Shown piece by piece: positions 11,584 to 22,364 of a DNA stretch of 64,000 bases. The notes beneath the pieces are model-generated. The model ran no database searches and was not told where the DNA came from. It saw only the letters and a program-made list of their open reading frames with translations. The position numbers and the translations under genes were made by a program. The stretch's first letter is position 1; every line of letters begins with the position of its first letter. Origin of the DNA: Hysterium pulicare CBS 123377. Lineage: Eukaryota > Ascomycota > Dothideomycetes > Hysteriales > Hysteriaceae. The DNA lies in assembly GCA_000467715.1 (NCBI GenBank), contig AJFK01000385.1, positions 113,380 through 177,379 on the forward strand, in the 5' to 3' direction.

Positions 11584-12410
11584 CACGTGAAATCTGGGAA
11601 TTGAAATTAGTAAGCCTTTCAAGATCTCTTTGGGGAAACGAATATAGAACCCCTCCGTCTTCTCATTTCGAATCCCTCACAAACTCCAGCTCGCTACTGA
11701 GGGCAGCGGAAGTCCATCCAAACCAAGCAGCTTGAACTCCTATGGTTGTGGTTCCTTTCCGCTGTCTGAGCCAAACCATTTCTCCCTCCGAGCGAGATGC
11801 TCCGTCAACCGTGTAACCAGCCCAAACCAATGCGTTTCCTCGCTCCGGTCGCCTCAACACTGTCCGGGAAACAAGCAGGTGGAGCCAGAATCCAACAACG
11901 GCTCAAAGTATGTCTGGGTGCGGAGTGACTTGAGTTTCGAAGGATTCTGATTGTCGAAAGTGCCGTATGGATGATGACTTTCATCATCAAGTTCAACTGC
12001 AAAACAATGTTAGTAGAGTAGTTTCCATTCAAGCCCACACCGCATACGCCGCCATCCAATGCATTTTTGGCAGAGATGCGAAAATTTCTGGGCATGATAG
12101 ATGCTGCGAGCGATGATCTAAAAGCTCACCTACAGAGTGTTCGACACCGATTCCGCTTATTCAGTGGTGTACTAAAAGTGGAAAAGCGTACTAGGGAAGG
12201 GGGAGAGGTTGCGGGAGTGGGAGTGGGAGAAGTTCGGGGAGTGGATTCAGGGGATCACGTGACTATGCCAAGCCATGTCATTCCAAGGTTTTCGCTATCA
12301 GAAAAGGGGTACAAAAACGAGCGCTCTTATAAAATTGAGCAGACATTTTTAAATTTCTGGTATCTTTGAGATTGAGAAGTTAATGGAATCGACAGAACTC
12401 AGCACGTGAG
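11584..12410 (+). repeat. Array units 9 and terminal fragment
   Basis: CACGTG is at 11584, GAATATAGAACCCC near 11640 and CACAAACTCCAGCTCGCT near 11682, with GCGGAAGTCCATCCAA just after. Further CACGTG words at 12256 and 12403 mark the decayed end of the array, about 280 bp from the stop codon of the convergent transporter gene. Confidence 0.6.
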
Positions 12411-12686
12411 ATTTGGAATGGTCCACCAAAAGCGGACTATAGCTAAATTCATAGATAAATTCCACGGGGCTTGGTACACTTTTGTTCGTCCCGCGGTGGA
12501 CGGTCCCAGCTGTCTGCGGAGATCGTTTGAGTGACGGAGGAGTTTAGAGGCGTAGACAACTGAAATCCAGGATGCCTCATGGCGGGAGCAGACCTGATGT
12601 CGGAAGGGTGGAAGCAAGTTCCAGAGCCGTGTACCAAACCCCAAAATTGCACCCAATGCAATCAATACCACATTAATCCCCACCCC

Positions 12687-14424
12687 TCATCCCGTAGGCA
12701 CAAACCGACTCTTCTCCCTAACCTTCGCTCCATATTTATAAAACACAATCGGCACCGGCGCAAAAACCACACAGAGGAAAGCCAGAAGGCTAGTCGCCCA
12801 CGGCACACCCAGGTTGTGATACATAGCCGGCGCGAAAAGCGGAAACCCCGCTCCTGCAAAACTCCGCACAAACGTATTAACCGCAATCGCCGAATTCGAA
12901 TAAAATCCATAGACATCTATGATATAGCTCATACCCTGCCAGAAAGTAACCATACAGCCCATACCGACTAGTGCGGAGGAAATGACCTGTGGTGGCCAGG
13001 GTATACTAGGATCTGACGTCCATCCGAACCAGAAGAGGCCGATGGGAAGGATTATGGCGCCGACGATCATGGGCGGGAGACGCTCTTCTGGGATCGGGCG
13101 GCCGTGTTTTAGGAAGGCTCGTTTGAAGTTTGTGGCGCTGGAATAGGCCATTAGGGCGGCGCCGAGGGCAATACCAATGACGAAGGAGGTGAAGGGGAGG
13201 GAAGAAACGCCAAGGGACCAGTGGCGTTGTTCCATGAAGGATATTGGATACTAGGAATTGACGGTTAGTTTCAAGCTTGGGGGAGGGAGAGTGGGATGGG
13301 GGGAAGAGAGGCTTACTGCTTCGAATAGTAGATAGACGATTCCGTAGATGAATGTCATGTATGCTGTTACAAGCGCCAAGATGGGCTCCTGGGCAATCAT
13401 TTTGAATGGTCGTACCAAGTATACTGACATGATTGATGATACCGTGATGCGATTCTCATCTGCCTTTGCGTGTAAAGCCCAGTTCTTCGTCTCGTGTCGC
13501 AATCTCGCGGCCCGAGTTTGTAGTATTCTTGCAGCCGAGGTTTCTGGTATAATGATAGCCCCAATGGTTCCAAACAATGCGGCCATTATCAAAGTAATCC
13601 AACTCGTCCACCTCCACCCAAGATAAGATTGTGTTATGAATCCACCCGCAATCGGTCCAGCCACTGGTCCTGCGAATCCTCCAGCTGCAAATACACAGAT
13701 GGCGTAGGCTCTGTCGATTGGATCCCAGAGATCTGCGAGCGCGCCTCCGACGACTGCGAGAGGAGCAGACGCGAAGAAACCTCCGAAGAATCGCCCTAGC
13801 ATTATTGTTTCCACATTTTGTGCTACGGCGACGGGGATTTGGAAGATTGCGAAGACGAAGTAGCCGAAGAGGAGGGGAGGGCGACGTCCGTAGACCTCTG
13901 ACATTGGACCGAATGCTATGGGACCGAAGACGAAACCCTATCGCATATGGGAGTTAGCATATTCTACCAAACCTGAGCATGAGATATGGTGATGTTCTTA
14001 CCAGAACAAATAATGCGACACCCAAAGTCGCTGTCACATTGCCGACATTGTACTTCTCCGCCACGACTCCAATACACGTACTGAAAATCGAGCTTGAAAA
14101 CGTCACTGTGAAGACCATTGATCCCATTGATAGTGTGATTGCCCATTTCCTTCGTTTGCTCCAATTCTTGGGATTCCCGGGATCGTCTGGTCCATCAAAT
14201 TCTACGAGATTGCTGTCGCGAGCTTGTTCCTCTGGTTTCGACAGGATGCCATCCTCCCCCTTTTCAATATCGCGCCCAATGTCATCGGACGCTACATCGT
14301 CTGCGCTTTTCGAGGGCTTCTCTTGAGCGTCCGGCTGTAGTTGTTCGTCGATTGAGGAGCGTGTGGATGCTTGGTCAGGCGTGGGGATCTGTATTGAAGC
14401 AGGCGACGCGATTGTTGCCGCCAT
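12687..14424 (-). CDS. MFS drug/polyamine-type exporter, DHA1 family
   Basis: Three exons (14424-14002, 13937-13317, 13250-12687) joined by introns of 64 and 66 nt give 535 residues. Both introns have GTAAG donors; the first has a GCTAAC branch point. The N-terminal cytoplasmic tail holds GPDDPGNPKNWSKRRKW, the mark of fungal drug:H+ antiporter-1 proteins. GPMSEVYGRRPP matches the loop motif after the second membrane helix. A cluster of Gly in AGGFAGPVAGPIAGGF matches the fifth-helix antiporter region, and WRWTSWI follows. About twelve hydrophobic segments can be counted, so it should sit in the plasma membrane and export small molecules by proton antiport. The family includes Flr1/Tpo-like exporters; the substrate cannot be read from sequence. 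The gene is intact with no odd features. It sits between the decayed array and the A-I gene family and shows no link to either. Confidence 0.92.
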
Positions 14425-15333
14425 TGGTGAGAGGAGGGCGAGCAGAACTGAGCAATTGTACTTGAAGGGGGTTTAGAGAGGTCATGATGGCATTTAAACA
14501 TGGGGTATAGCAGATCGTCTTGGTTATTCCCGATAGTGCAGGTTTGGGGATGGAGTTAAGCATCATGAGCTAATGGATCAACTGCCGGGTGCCGATTGCC
14601 GGACGTTAACCATACTGGTAGCAAAGAGCAAGAAGTTCTTCAAAGGAGGCAGAAATCGTAAGCATTTCAAATGTTGGAAGTAGAGATAATGGACAAAGGA
14701 ATGCAATCTTGCTGTGGGTTGTGTTGTGTCAGCGGCTTCTACGGATTTGTGAAACTTTTCTCGGCCGTTGTTCGGTTCAGGGGTGACTAAGCCAAATCAT
14801 CCCGAAAAGCTTCGTTTTACTTCCTCTCGTCATTCATCCTTCAACACCTCCGATATTCCATTATCATTGGTAGTAACATCTTAATACTTTGCGAGTGCAG
14901 AAAACTTGGCTATGGTAAAGAAACGTGACTATCGCAAAGTACGCCTACGGTATGTTCATCTCTAAGGAGAACGACTGGCCGGAGAGCAGAGAATTCATTA
15001 TCATATCTTAAGCATCTATTTCCTGGTCTGTGAACGAGTTGTATAATGCAATCTTCAGTAATAACTGAATCAAACCCCTACAATACAACACCCGAAACAA
15101 ATGGAACCACAAAGCAATTTCAGATCCGACTTCTCTTTACTCCTTCTCCCCTCCCCTTCTCAACATAATTGAGCACCGAGTGGAATGCGGTGGCCATTAC
15201 CATTTACTTCCTTTTCCGGGAAACCCCTTGGGCTACTGCTTTTCCCGACTTTGTTATTCCCCTTGCTAGATCCATTGCCGAGCGCTTCCGACGGCTCGTC
15301 TTCAAAGTCAACGGACGTCGTTTGGGCGGTGCT
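14425..15333. other. Intergenic region between transporter and gene B
   Basis: About 900 bp holding the promoter of the transporter gene and the 3' end of gene B. No open frame, structured RNA or repeat is supported. Confidence 0.5.
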
Positions 15334-17082
15334 TTAGTCCTGTCTAGCTTTGCCTTTGGCTTTACGACTGATCGGCTTTGATTCCTTCTGCCCTGTCTTT
15401 CCCGTCTTTTGACGCTTGGGGGGAGGTGGGTGCGGGTCCGAGAGTGGATCACCATCTGAATCATCTGACACATCGCGGGCAGGTCCTGGATCGCCATCTT
15501 CAGGTGCTTCGGTGGAATCTGTAGGCAAGTTCTTCTGCAACCTGTCTTGCAGCTTTTCGAAGCCGCTGTAGAACTGATGCATTTCTGCCGTAGTATGATG
15601 CTGTGCGTATCTCAAAATCAAATCTTGTGTGGAACGCTCAACCCAGTTCCCGCCAACTTGGATGCCATTTGAAGCCAGACAGTCCAGTACGTCCGTCTCC
15701 GAAACGAACAAGATTATCCACATGAGTATCCAGCTCCCAGATCTTAGGAGGTATGGCGCAAATTCGATGATCTCCATGCAATCAGATCTACACTGCGCGA
15801 TGATCTGCCTCGACGAGAAGATTTGATCCGCTTGACCTGATCTAGCAGGAATAACATTTTCGAACATCCAGGCCAGTAAGTTGGGAAGGCCAACCAGGGG
15901 TCTTACTGGCTGTGACAACGCGTACTGTGGGTCAAGGATGCCCTTGAATCGGACAGTGAGGCCGTGATACGGAATAAGCCCGTCAGGACTTATTCCTCCA
16001 CTGTCAGAGTATTTGTAGTAGGCGGCTTGGATTGCAGTATAGGCGGAACGCCCCTCAGAGCTACGATTCTCGAACAGCTCCAAAGGATAGTCGCCGACAA
16101 AGATGTAGTCTTCCTCGTGAATGAACCGGATCCACGTTGTATCCATGTTGTCTTCCACAACTCTAACAATATCCTCGAAGAGATGCTGGAGGGCTTCTTC
16201 ATCGGGCTCATCTTCGTCGGGCTCATTTTCATCGGGCTCATTCTTATCCGCCATCTTTTCTGAGATTGCGTGAGTATTGGGCTGCGTCTCATTCTGATTA
16301 GGCTCTTTGTTGATTCCGGATTGTATCTTTTGCCCTGACTGATCATCCGGTTTTCCAACGTCCCATCGATTGGGTTTAGGCTCCGTCCCTGTTTTCTTTG
16401 CACCGGGTTTATTGCGTTTGCGATCTTCAGCCTCCTGATTGTCTTCGCTTTTGTTCCTTAGGTTGTTCGTGCTCAGCGAACCATTATTGTCTTCATCATT
16501 CGATTCAACCAGCTCTAGATACTCGTCCCAACCAGTCATTTTCGCCATTTTCTGATGCGTCTTGTCCCATGCCGCCTTGAGCTCGTTGAAGTTGGGGAGA
16601 GTTGTCTTTTTCTTGATATCCAGTTGAGTTTGCCAGCTTGGCTTCTCTTCGACGCAATATAATCTGACCTCCTGTCCAGCTCGTGTTCCATAAGCAGTGA
16701 TTCTAACGTCCACCTCATCATCTTCATCGTCGTCAGTTTCGGCTAACTCTGCATAATTGATCCAATCAGGATGCTCTGGAGGCGGATCTTTTTTCTTCGT
16801 TGCTTCCCATCTCTCATGGAGGGCCTTAAAGTTCTTGATTTTATCCTGTTCCTCCCAGATTCGCTTCTTTTCGAGACGGTACATCCAGCCCTTGTGGGTG
16901 TTCCGCCCCCCCTTTCTTCTAGCAGCGGTAAATCGAGCGAGAGGCGCCTCGGGATCCGGATGATTTTTAGGATTCGGAAGGGTTTCAACCTCAATTTTGT
17001 CTGGACTGCTAGGTTCTGCACGCGTCTTCTTAGCGTTGGCCTTCGTGGTGACCTGTCTAGATCCAGGTCGTGGCGGTGCCAT
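15334..17082 (-). CDS. Family gene B: two chromo-like N-modules plus helical C-module
   Basis: A single exon encodes 582 residues. Residues about 48-115 and 126-192 are two copies of one module. Each has a strand-rich start, a W-x(n)-N-F-x-x-L-x-x-x-W-[DE] helix and a terminal W-x-x-Y-x-E-L followed by acidic residues. Residues 280-296 are a 15-nt tandem acidic repeat (NEPDE three times, the last two diverged). Residues about 295-518 are the family C-module with EFAPYLL at 440-446, MWIILFV at 454-460 and LASNGIQVGGNW at 469-480. These align closely with gene A (QAPFML, LWIILII, LASDGIMIGESW). The tail (553-582) is a Pro and Lys/Arg run that reads as a bipartite nuclear import signal. There is no signal peptide. 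The function is unknown, and nuclear location is an inference. Gene A lies upstream on the same strand, 613 bp away, and is the closest relative. Confidence 0.9.
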   Translation of the reverse strand: MAPPRPGSRQVTTKANAKKTRAEPSSPDKIEVETLPNPKNHPDPEAPLARFTAARRKGGRNTHKGWMYRLEKKRIWEEQDKIKNFKALHERWEATKKKDPPPEHPDWINYAELAETDDDEDDEVDVRITAYGTRAGQEVRLYCVEEKPSWQTQLDIKKKTTLPNFNELKAAWDKTHQKMAKMTGWDEYLELVESNDEDNNGSLSTNNLRNKSEDNQEAEDRKRNKPGAKKTGTEPKPNRWDVGKPDDQSGQKIQSGINKEPNQNETQPNTHAISEKMADKNEPDENEPDEDEPDEEALQHLFEDIVRVVEDNMDTTWIRFIHEEDYIFVGDYPLELFENRSSEGRSAYTAIQAAYYKYSDSGGISPDGLIPYHGLTVRFKGILDPQYALSQPVRPLVGLPNLLAWMFENVIPARSGQADQIFSSRQIIAQCRSDCMEIIEFAPYLLRSGSWILMWIILFVSETDVLDCLASNGIQVGGNWVERSTQDLILRYAQHHTTAEMHQFYSGFEKLQDRLQKNLPTDSTEAPEDGDPGPARDVSDDSDGDPLSDPHPPPPKRQKTGKTGQKESKPISRKAKGKARQD

Positions 17083-17695
17083 GGTTGTGGTCCCTCACTT
17101 CCACAGAGCGTTGCCTGGCAGATTAAAGCCGACGCTTGAACGAGACGAGTGTAAGATGGAGGGTAATTGCTCGCACGGAGAAGAAAATATAAGTGTGCAA
17201 GCCGCACAAAGAACGGGTCGGCAAAAAGATCAAACCTTCTTTGGAGTCTTGTGGAGAGGACAGGATGTAACGCACCCAGTGTTTGTTTCCCGCAGAAACC
17301 CCGGGGAACGCCCATGATCACGGGGATAGCACATTTCCATGCATTACCAAGCATTGTCAAGCCAAGAACCAGACATTCTAAGGAAAACTCTTTTGTCTTC
17401 TCCCGTAGCACTACTTAGTAACGCCGGTATTGCAGTCGAACTTAGAATTTACCAGCCTTCCTCAAATGCAAGTGTGTCAACACATCCGAGCTCAAGGTTG
17501 CAATTGTCTATCAACCTATTGTCCAAAATCAAATTCTGAAAGATCTCCATACCACTCATTGAACAGTCTATCGTCTACCAACCAACGCATATCATCAAAC
17601 CAACTCCCATATTCCATGTCAAGCTTCATAAACCAAGCTAGCAACACCTGTCCTACTTTCCCAATCTGTTTCCTCCACTGACTACCCCTGCTCCG
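17083..17695. other. Intergenic region between genes A and B
   Basis: About 610 bp containing the promoter and 5' leader of gene B and the end of gene A. No other feature is supported. Confidence 0.5.
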
Positions 17696-19738
17696 TTACC
17701 TTCTACTGCTTCTGCCCTTCCCACTTCCAAGTCCCCTCACTCCAAACATCCCCCCAAACGGATTGCTCCTGTGAGTGTGGGTTTTGCTTGTATTTGTTGT
17801 TTTCCCAAACATACCTAGATTTGGCGTACGAGCTCTATTTGTCTGTGCCGGCTTGGGAAGAATGCCGGGGTTGGCACGCTTCGGTGCGGGTGTTTCATCT
17901 TCGGACGCTGGTGGATCGTCGTGGCCCCTCTTACGACTCTGGTCCTTCGGCGGCGCATGTTTGGGCAAGGGTGCCCTTTCTGGGCTGGGGTTGCCGCGAA
18001 GGGTTGGTTGCGTTTCTTCGGCTGCATCTCCAGAGTCTGACGGATTGGAAGGATTGGAGGGAATGAGGATGGGCTCATGATATCTGGCATAACCTCGCTT
18101 TCTACCATGCCTTTCCTCTCTACCACGACTCGAATCTTTGTCACGAACTGAGTCTTTGGTACGTCCTTGCTTTCTACCGCGATCCTGCTCTTTGGTCGAG
18201 GGGCGTCTGGATGATGATGGTTCGTGGGCTTTCTTGCCAGAGTAAATAGTTCCTTTCTGCGTTCCAACCCCGGATACCTTGCGGGAGTTCTCAGGCTCGA
18301 AATCGTCGTCTTCTACATCATCGCTCTCGTTATCACGCGGATTCTGAACGTTCTCATGGTTGCCGTTGATTTGGCTGTTCTCCTCGCTATCTTCATCATT
18401 GCTGTCGTCGTCCTCATCATTTCCATCATTCGGAGGCATGATTTCCTGGAAGAATCCTTGCAATCCATTGAAAGTTTCCTGAACATCTTCGATGGTTTGA
18501 CTGCCGCCCCCTCGTTCATTTGAAACTAAATACTCGCTCAGCATATCGTGGATGGAATCTTGGACCCACGACTCTCCAATCATGATGCCATCACTAGCGA
18601 GTGTGTTCCGGAGCTCATCCTCTGGAATGATAAGAATTATCCAAAGAAGTGCCCAACTGCTGTCATTGAGCATAAAAGGGGCTTGTCGAACGATTTTGTT
18701 GCATGCCTTTCCATGGTCCCTAAGTAGTTTCCTTCGGCCTGCTGATCGAAAGAAGGGGCCTGCATCAGTGGGGAAACCGAGGTTCAACATCCTGTTGATC
18801 ACTGTGGACATTTGGAAATCTATCCGGTCTTCCATCTGGTCTCCAGCCTCATGAGCTTTTCTGGCAGCTTCCCGATCAAGTTCGCCAACGTAGCGAATGA
18901 AGATGTCTTCGTAAGGGACGCGCCCTATCGTGGATTCAGAGTCGAGAAATTTTGTTTTACGAGGATCGTCGTACGCAAGAGTCATTGTTTTGTGTGCGTT
19001 CCGGACTGCCCATTGGTTTACAATCTCCATGCTGGCTGGCGTCAAGCTGTAGTCTGATCTTCCCATTATTTCGGGCGGTGGCAGTTGTACTTCTATAAGG
19101 TTGAGTATCTTGTCGAGCATGTCTTTCATATCTTGCTCTGGAACGCCCCTTCGCTCCTTGCGCTTCGGTGTCGTATTTCGAGCACGAATAGGCCTATCTT
19201 CGTCATCTGGGTGCTCTTCGGCTACTTCAGCTAGCGCGGCGGTGCCATTTCTGATGGGCCTGTTGCGAATAATGTTTCGTTTCGAGGCCTGTCTCTCCGG
19301 CTGCTTACGAACGTGATCAGACATTGCTTGCCGTTCAGCCCCGTTGTCACCACCCTGAGCTCGCACCCTGATATTGTTCTGCGCACTAGGCCTAGGACCT
19401 TCATTCCTCTCTCCCTCACGTTCCCTTCTCACTTGCTCTGCAGATTTTCCATCTTCCCACCCGTCCCCATCCTTCAGGTCCTTGTATTGATACCACGGCC
19501 ATGGGTGGCCACGCTCTTTGTCACGGCTTGTCCTTGGTGCCTTCTCATCGCGATCCCATCTCTTCTTCAATGCCACGAAGTTTGTTAGTTGCTCCTTGGT
19601 CGCGTAAGTGTCTGGCCATTCGACGAGATACTCCACTGGCCCATTTTTCGTGCGTCGCCCTTCGCCGATGATGCGATCGCCTATGAAGACCTTGTTGCTG
19701 GTTTGGGGGGCTTGGAACATGTCCTGTCGGGTGCCCAT
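17696..19738 (-). CDS. Family gene A: chromo-like N-module plus helical C-module
   Basis: A single exon encodes 680 residues. Residues 16-90 begin with VFIGDRIIGEG and EYLVEWPD, which match the first strands of a chromodomain (the Y-L-V-x-W core). An N-F-x-A-L-K-x-R-W-D helix and W-Y-x-Y-K-D-L follow, the same layout as the two modules of gene B. The usual chromodomain W-E-P segment is not evident, so chromo-like is the safest term. Residues about 200-435 are the C-module: an amphipathic start (DMLDKILNLIEV), RQAPFML at 351-357, LLWIILIIP at 364-372, then LASDGIMIGESW. The last 240 residues are acidic, then basic and Ser/Pro-rich with several Arg/Lys clusters. There is no signal peptide or membrane anchor; the Ile/Leu run is short and shared by all members, so it is probably a buried helix. 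The function is unknown. Confidence 0.9.
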   Translation of the reverse strand: MGTRQDMFQAPQTSNKVFIGDRIIGEGRRTKNGPVEYLVEWPDTYATKEQLTNFVALKKRWDRDEKAPRTSRDKERGHPWPWYQYKDLKDGDGWEDGKSAEQVRREREGERNEGPRPSAQNNIRVRAQGGDNGAERQAMSDHVRKQPERQASKRNIIRNRPIRNGTAALAEVAEEHPDDEDRPIRARNTTPKRKERRGVPEQDMKDMLDKILNLIEVQLPPPEIMGRSDYSLTPASMEIVNQWAVRNAHKTMTLAYDDPRKTKFLDSESTIGRVPYEDIFIRYVGELDREAARKAHEAGDQMEDRIDFQMSTVINRMLNLGFPTDAGPFFRSAGRRKLLRDHGKACNKIVRQAPFMLNDSSWALLWIILIIPEDELRNTLASDGIMIGESWVQDSIHDMLSEYLVSNERGGGSQTIEDVQETFNGLQGFFQEIMPPNDGNDEDDDSNDEDSEENSQINGNHENVQNPRDNESDDVEDDDFEPENSRKVSGVGTQKGTIYSGKKAHEPSSSRRPSTKEQDRGRKQGRTKDSVRDKDSSRGREERHGRKRGYARYHEPILIPSNPSNPSDSGDAAEETQPTLRGNPSPERAPLPKHAPPKDQSRKRGHDDPPASEDETPAPKRANPGILPKPAQTNRARTPNLGMFGKTTNTSKTHTHRSNPFGGMFGVRGLGSGKGRSSRR

Positions 19739-21599
19739 ACTGGTAGGTTGGTTGACTCCTGGGTGGGAGCAAAGTCTGGTGTGAACTGTTGGTAGTGCGA
19801 TTCGGCGGGTGCTTAAAGGTTGTGCATGTGGAATGCAAGTTTGCTAGGTGAAACACTGGATAGCATTCGAATCGTGTAGAGACGCCACTTCTTCTTTTCT
19901 CGCACTGATTGCCTCCCGAATACCGCAAAGCATCGAATCTGCCCGCAATTAGCCGTGCGAAAAGATCTTGGGGGGTGCGTTTGAGCCGACACTAAACCTG
20001 AAGAATGACGTTCTGGCAAGGTGTAGACATTCCCAGCACCCGCGACATTGTTGGGCGTCCGGGACCTCATTTTTGTTCTCATCAGTCTATTCATGCGCTT
20101 CTGGCAGACAATGGTGCTGTCTTGGAAACGGCTTCCTTTCTTTTCTTAGCGCCTATTTTCGCTGTTTGCACCCTTAGTAGATTCTTCATTCACCATCGGT
20201 ATCACTCGAAGGCGGTACCACCATAGCCTACCAAATTCGCAGCCTCCTATCCGTCTCAAGACATGGCGGCTGTCTACACTGGGAGAAGTTGCAAACATAA
20301 GGAGGCTCTGTTCAGGGTTGTGCTATTCAAACCCGGGTATCTTATTTTTCTCTACGTTATGGTTGAATTTCGCTAATTTCAATTTCTATACTGCGACCTC
20401 CCTCTACGGCCCTTCCGTAAGACTTCCTCTCTGTTCTCACTGTTCTCCTGTCTTCTCTTCCAAAGAGCTTTTCTCTCTCCGCCGAAACCTTTCAAGCCGA
20501 AGCGATCACCCTCGAAGCTGGTGCTACCTATTCGCCATAGACTCGTTCTTCTCCCCCCCTACACTGTTTTTAGCCAACGTGGCGAAGTACAAGTTCCGCA
20601 GTACGGTGTCGCAAGCACAGGGGAGAGCCCGACAATATCATCCTCCAAGTCAAGTTTCGGTCTGGATATCCACACCGATGCCGAGACCGTTAGAGTGGCT
20701 ACCTCATAGCCATCGTTTGCTAGCACCCTCCCTTCGACTTCTCCCAGATTACGATGGTGATGTGGACTGCGTTGAGCGAGAGGACAATTGTGGCATTTTC
20801 TACGGCTCCGCTGATCAGCTCCAGACTCGGGATGGAATCTTTCAAACCCCCAATCCAAATGTATAGTGCGTAATCCCTCACGTTGGATCCAGGGTCGTCG
20901 CCCGAGCTACAAGTTTAAACGAGCCCCGGCATATAATTAGGTTAAATCCTGTCCCTTTTCCACGCGGCCTGGAAATAGACGCCCTGCACTTATCAGTCTC
21001 TTGTTTATCTTGAGGCAGGTGGCTGGATCTTTCAACATTCTCACAGTCCGAGTGCGTCGTGCACACGGCCTAGAAAGTGGTATTGCATGTGGAGCTTTCA
21101 TATGTAGAAAGATTTACCGGTAAGCTTTCTACAGCTAGCAGGTTTAGATATAGACTCTGCATTTCTTAGGCACTATTACAAGTATACATCACTCCTCTAA
21201 GAGCAAATTTTAGGTTCATTAGAACTTCTATGATTGCTATGAATAGGTTAAGATATATCCCTTTTCTACACCAGCCAAATGTAGACAGTGACGCTGCATC
21301 TACCTACCCTTACTCCTACAGTTGGAAAAGCCATTTCACACGCTTCTCAAAGCCTAATCCAATCGTGCACAGGGCAGGAAGCTTTGAGTGGAGCCTGATA
21401 CGCTGATGTAGAATATGCCGTGCCCTTCTCGCCAGTGACGCGCACTGGCCAACAGAACGACAGCCTGTCCACCATCGAGCAGCGCTAGCGCGTAATGCCA
21501 AGGCTAATTTCGTGTTAGATCTACTGTTCTTTTCCTAGGCAGCCCGTTCTACTCTCTCATCCAACCACCTCCACCTCCTCCACCACCACCTCCTCCACC
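19739..21599. other. Intergenic region between gene A and the small spliced gene
   Basis: It holds the promoter of gene A and about 1.5 kb of unassigned sequence. A 62-codon frame at 20521-20709 ends in a coding-looking stretch (SKSSFGLDIHTDAETV) but has no recognisable partner exon. The part at 21060-21300 is AT-rich and may be an old repeat, but I could not match it to anything. Confidence 0.4.
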
Positions 21600-21854
21600 A
21601 TGTGGAGCATCCGGCGCCTATGGCGCAAAGTCAGGTTAGTTCTTGCTACTCTGCGTACGTACATGTGAGAATATAAGGCTGACTTTCATAATAACAGAGA
21701 TCGCGTCCGCCGCCGCCAGCAACCACCACCACCACCACGCGCACGGCCGGTGATCGGCCCTCCCACCGGGGGACACCCCATCGGGCCCGTGTTCTGGCAA
21801 CTCGGGCCAGACGGGCCGGTATACTTCCAACAAGGAAGTATACCGGTGTGGTGA
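21600..21854 (+). CDS. Small spliced gene, 63 aa, Arg/Pro-rich
   Basis: An ATG at 21600 after a CCTCCACC-type leader opens an exon to 21634. A 63-nt intron follows (21635-21697: donor GTTAGT, branch-like GGCTGAC, acceptor AACAG). The second exon (21698-21854) stays open and closes with TGA. The product starts MWSIRRLWRKVRDRVRRR, then has five prolines and a Gly/Pro-rich end (IGPPTGGHPIGPVFWQLG). The N-terminus is a strongly basic amphipathic helix and no domain is recognised. The codons for the last residues form a perfect 13-bp inverted repeat. Splicing keeps frame precisely, which supports a real gene, but at this size chance cannot be excluded. It lies 511 bp upstream of gene C on the same strand. 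Confidence 0.5.
21816..21846. repeat. Perfect 13-bp inverted repeat with 5-nt loop
   Basis: CCGGTATACTTCC, loop AACAA, GGAAGTATACCGG. It lies inside the last codons of the 63-aa gene and would fold into a strong hairpin in RNA just before the stop codon. Confidence 0.9.
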
Positions 21855-22364
21855 TCCCCCCGGGAGGGAGGGTTGAGCTCTGTACGGTATGCTCAACTCT
21901 CTATCCGTCCTGGTGAACGATAGCAAGAAGTAGACAAGAGATCTGCCTAGATTGGAGTCTACTGGAAAACAACACTCACTGAAACCTGCCTATACTGGTC
22001 TCTAAGTATATTTGGCTAACTTGTTGGTTAGATAAGGCAGTGGCATTTTTTTTGTTTTTTCTTGTTTCGGTACGTATAAATATTTCCTTTCACCCTTCTA
22101 AACCATCCTTTCTATTTCCCCGACAGCAATCTCATCAATTGTTTCCTCCGCCTTTTCTTGGCGGGTATGAACATTTTGTCATGTGCTTGCCAAATATGGT
22201 TAGCGCTCGGTTACGCGAACGTGAATGTCGAACCTCGAAAACCTTTCTAACATGACTTCCCCCTCCAGACTTTTCTCCGCCTCCACCAACAACCCCTACA
22301 CAGGCTTCTATCGACACCACGCCTGCGCCTATCTGTTTCCTAGACATTCCCATCGATTTCTATC

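Larger units (their letters stand above)
5390..12410 (+). repeat. Decayed array of direct repeats carrying promoter-like segments
   Basis: At least nine degenerate copies in the same orientation follow one another. A unit opens with CACGTG (5703, 6143, 7222, 8929, 9683, 10426, 11584, 12256; CATGTG at 8170). A TATA-like box follows 25-60 bp later, then a pyrimidine-rich leader with the block CACAAACTCCAGCTYG and a GCGGAAGTCCATCCAA-like block. A unit ends in TTGCGRAARTGGTGGAGGT (8833, 9597, 10343, 11489), followed by a second TATA-like word and the next CACGTG. Spacing is about 750 bp for the best units and ranges from 440 to 1160 bp. No unit keeps a long open frame, and short frames at homologous places differ in length and reading frame. 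The array looks like tandem copies of one small gene that have all decayed, or a non-coding promoter repeat. The ancestral product is not recognisable. Confidence 0.75.

Noticed and set aside
5390-12410. Array as a CRISPR or satellite
   Set aside because: Units are hundreds of bases long, diverged and promoter-like; there are no short constant repeats with spacers, and fungi do not carry CRISPR arrays.
20318-20866. 182-codon plus-strand frame
   Set aside because: No motif, and composition follows a CT-rich leader-like stretch. A different frame in the same place looks slightly more coding but has no partner exon.
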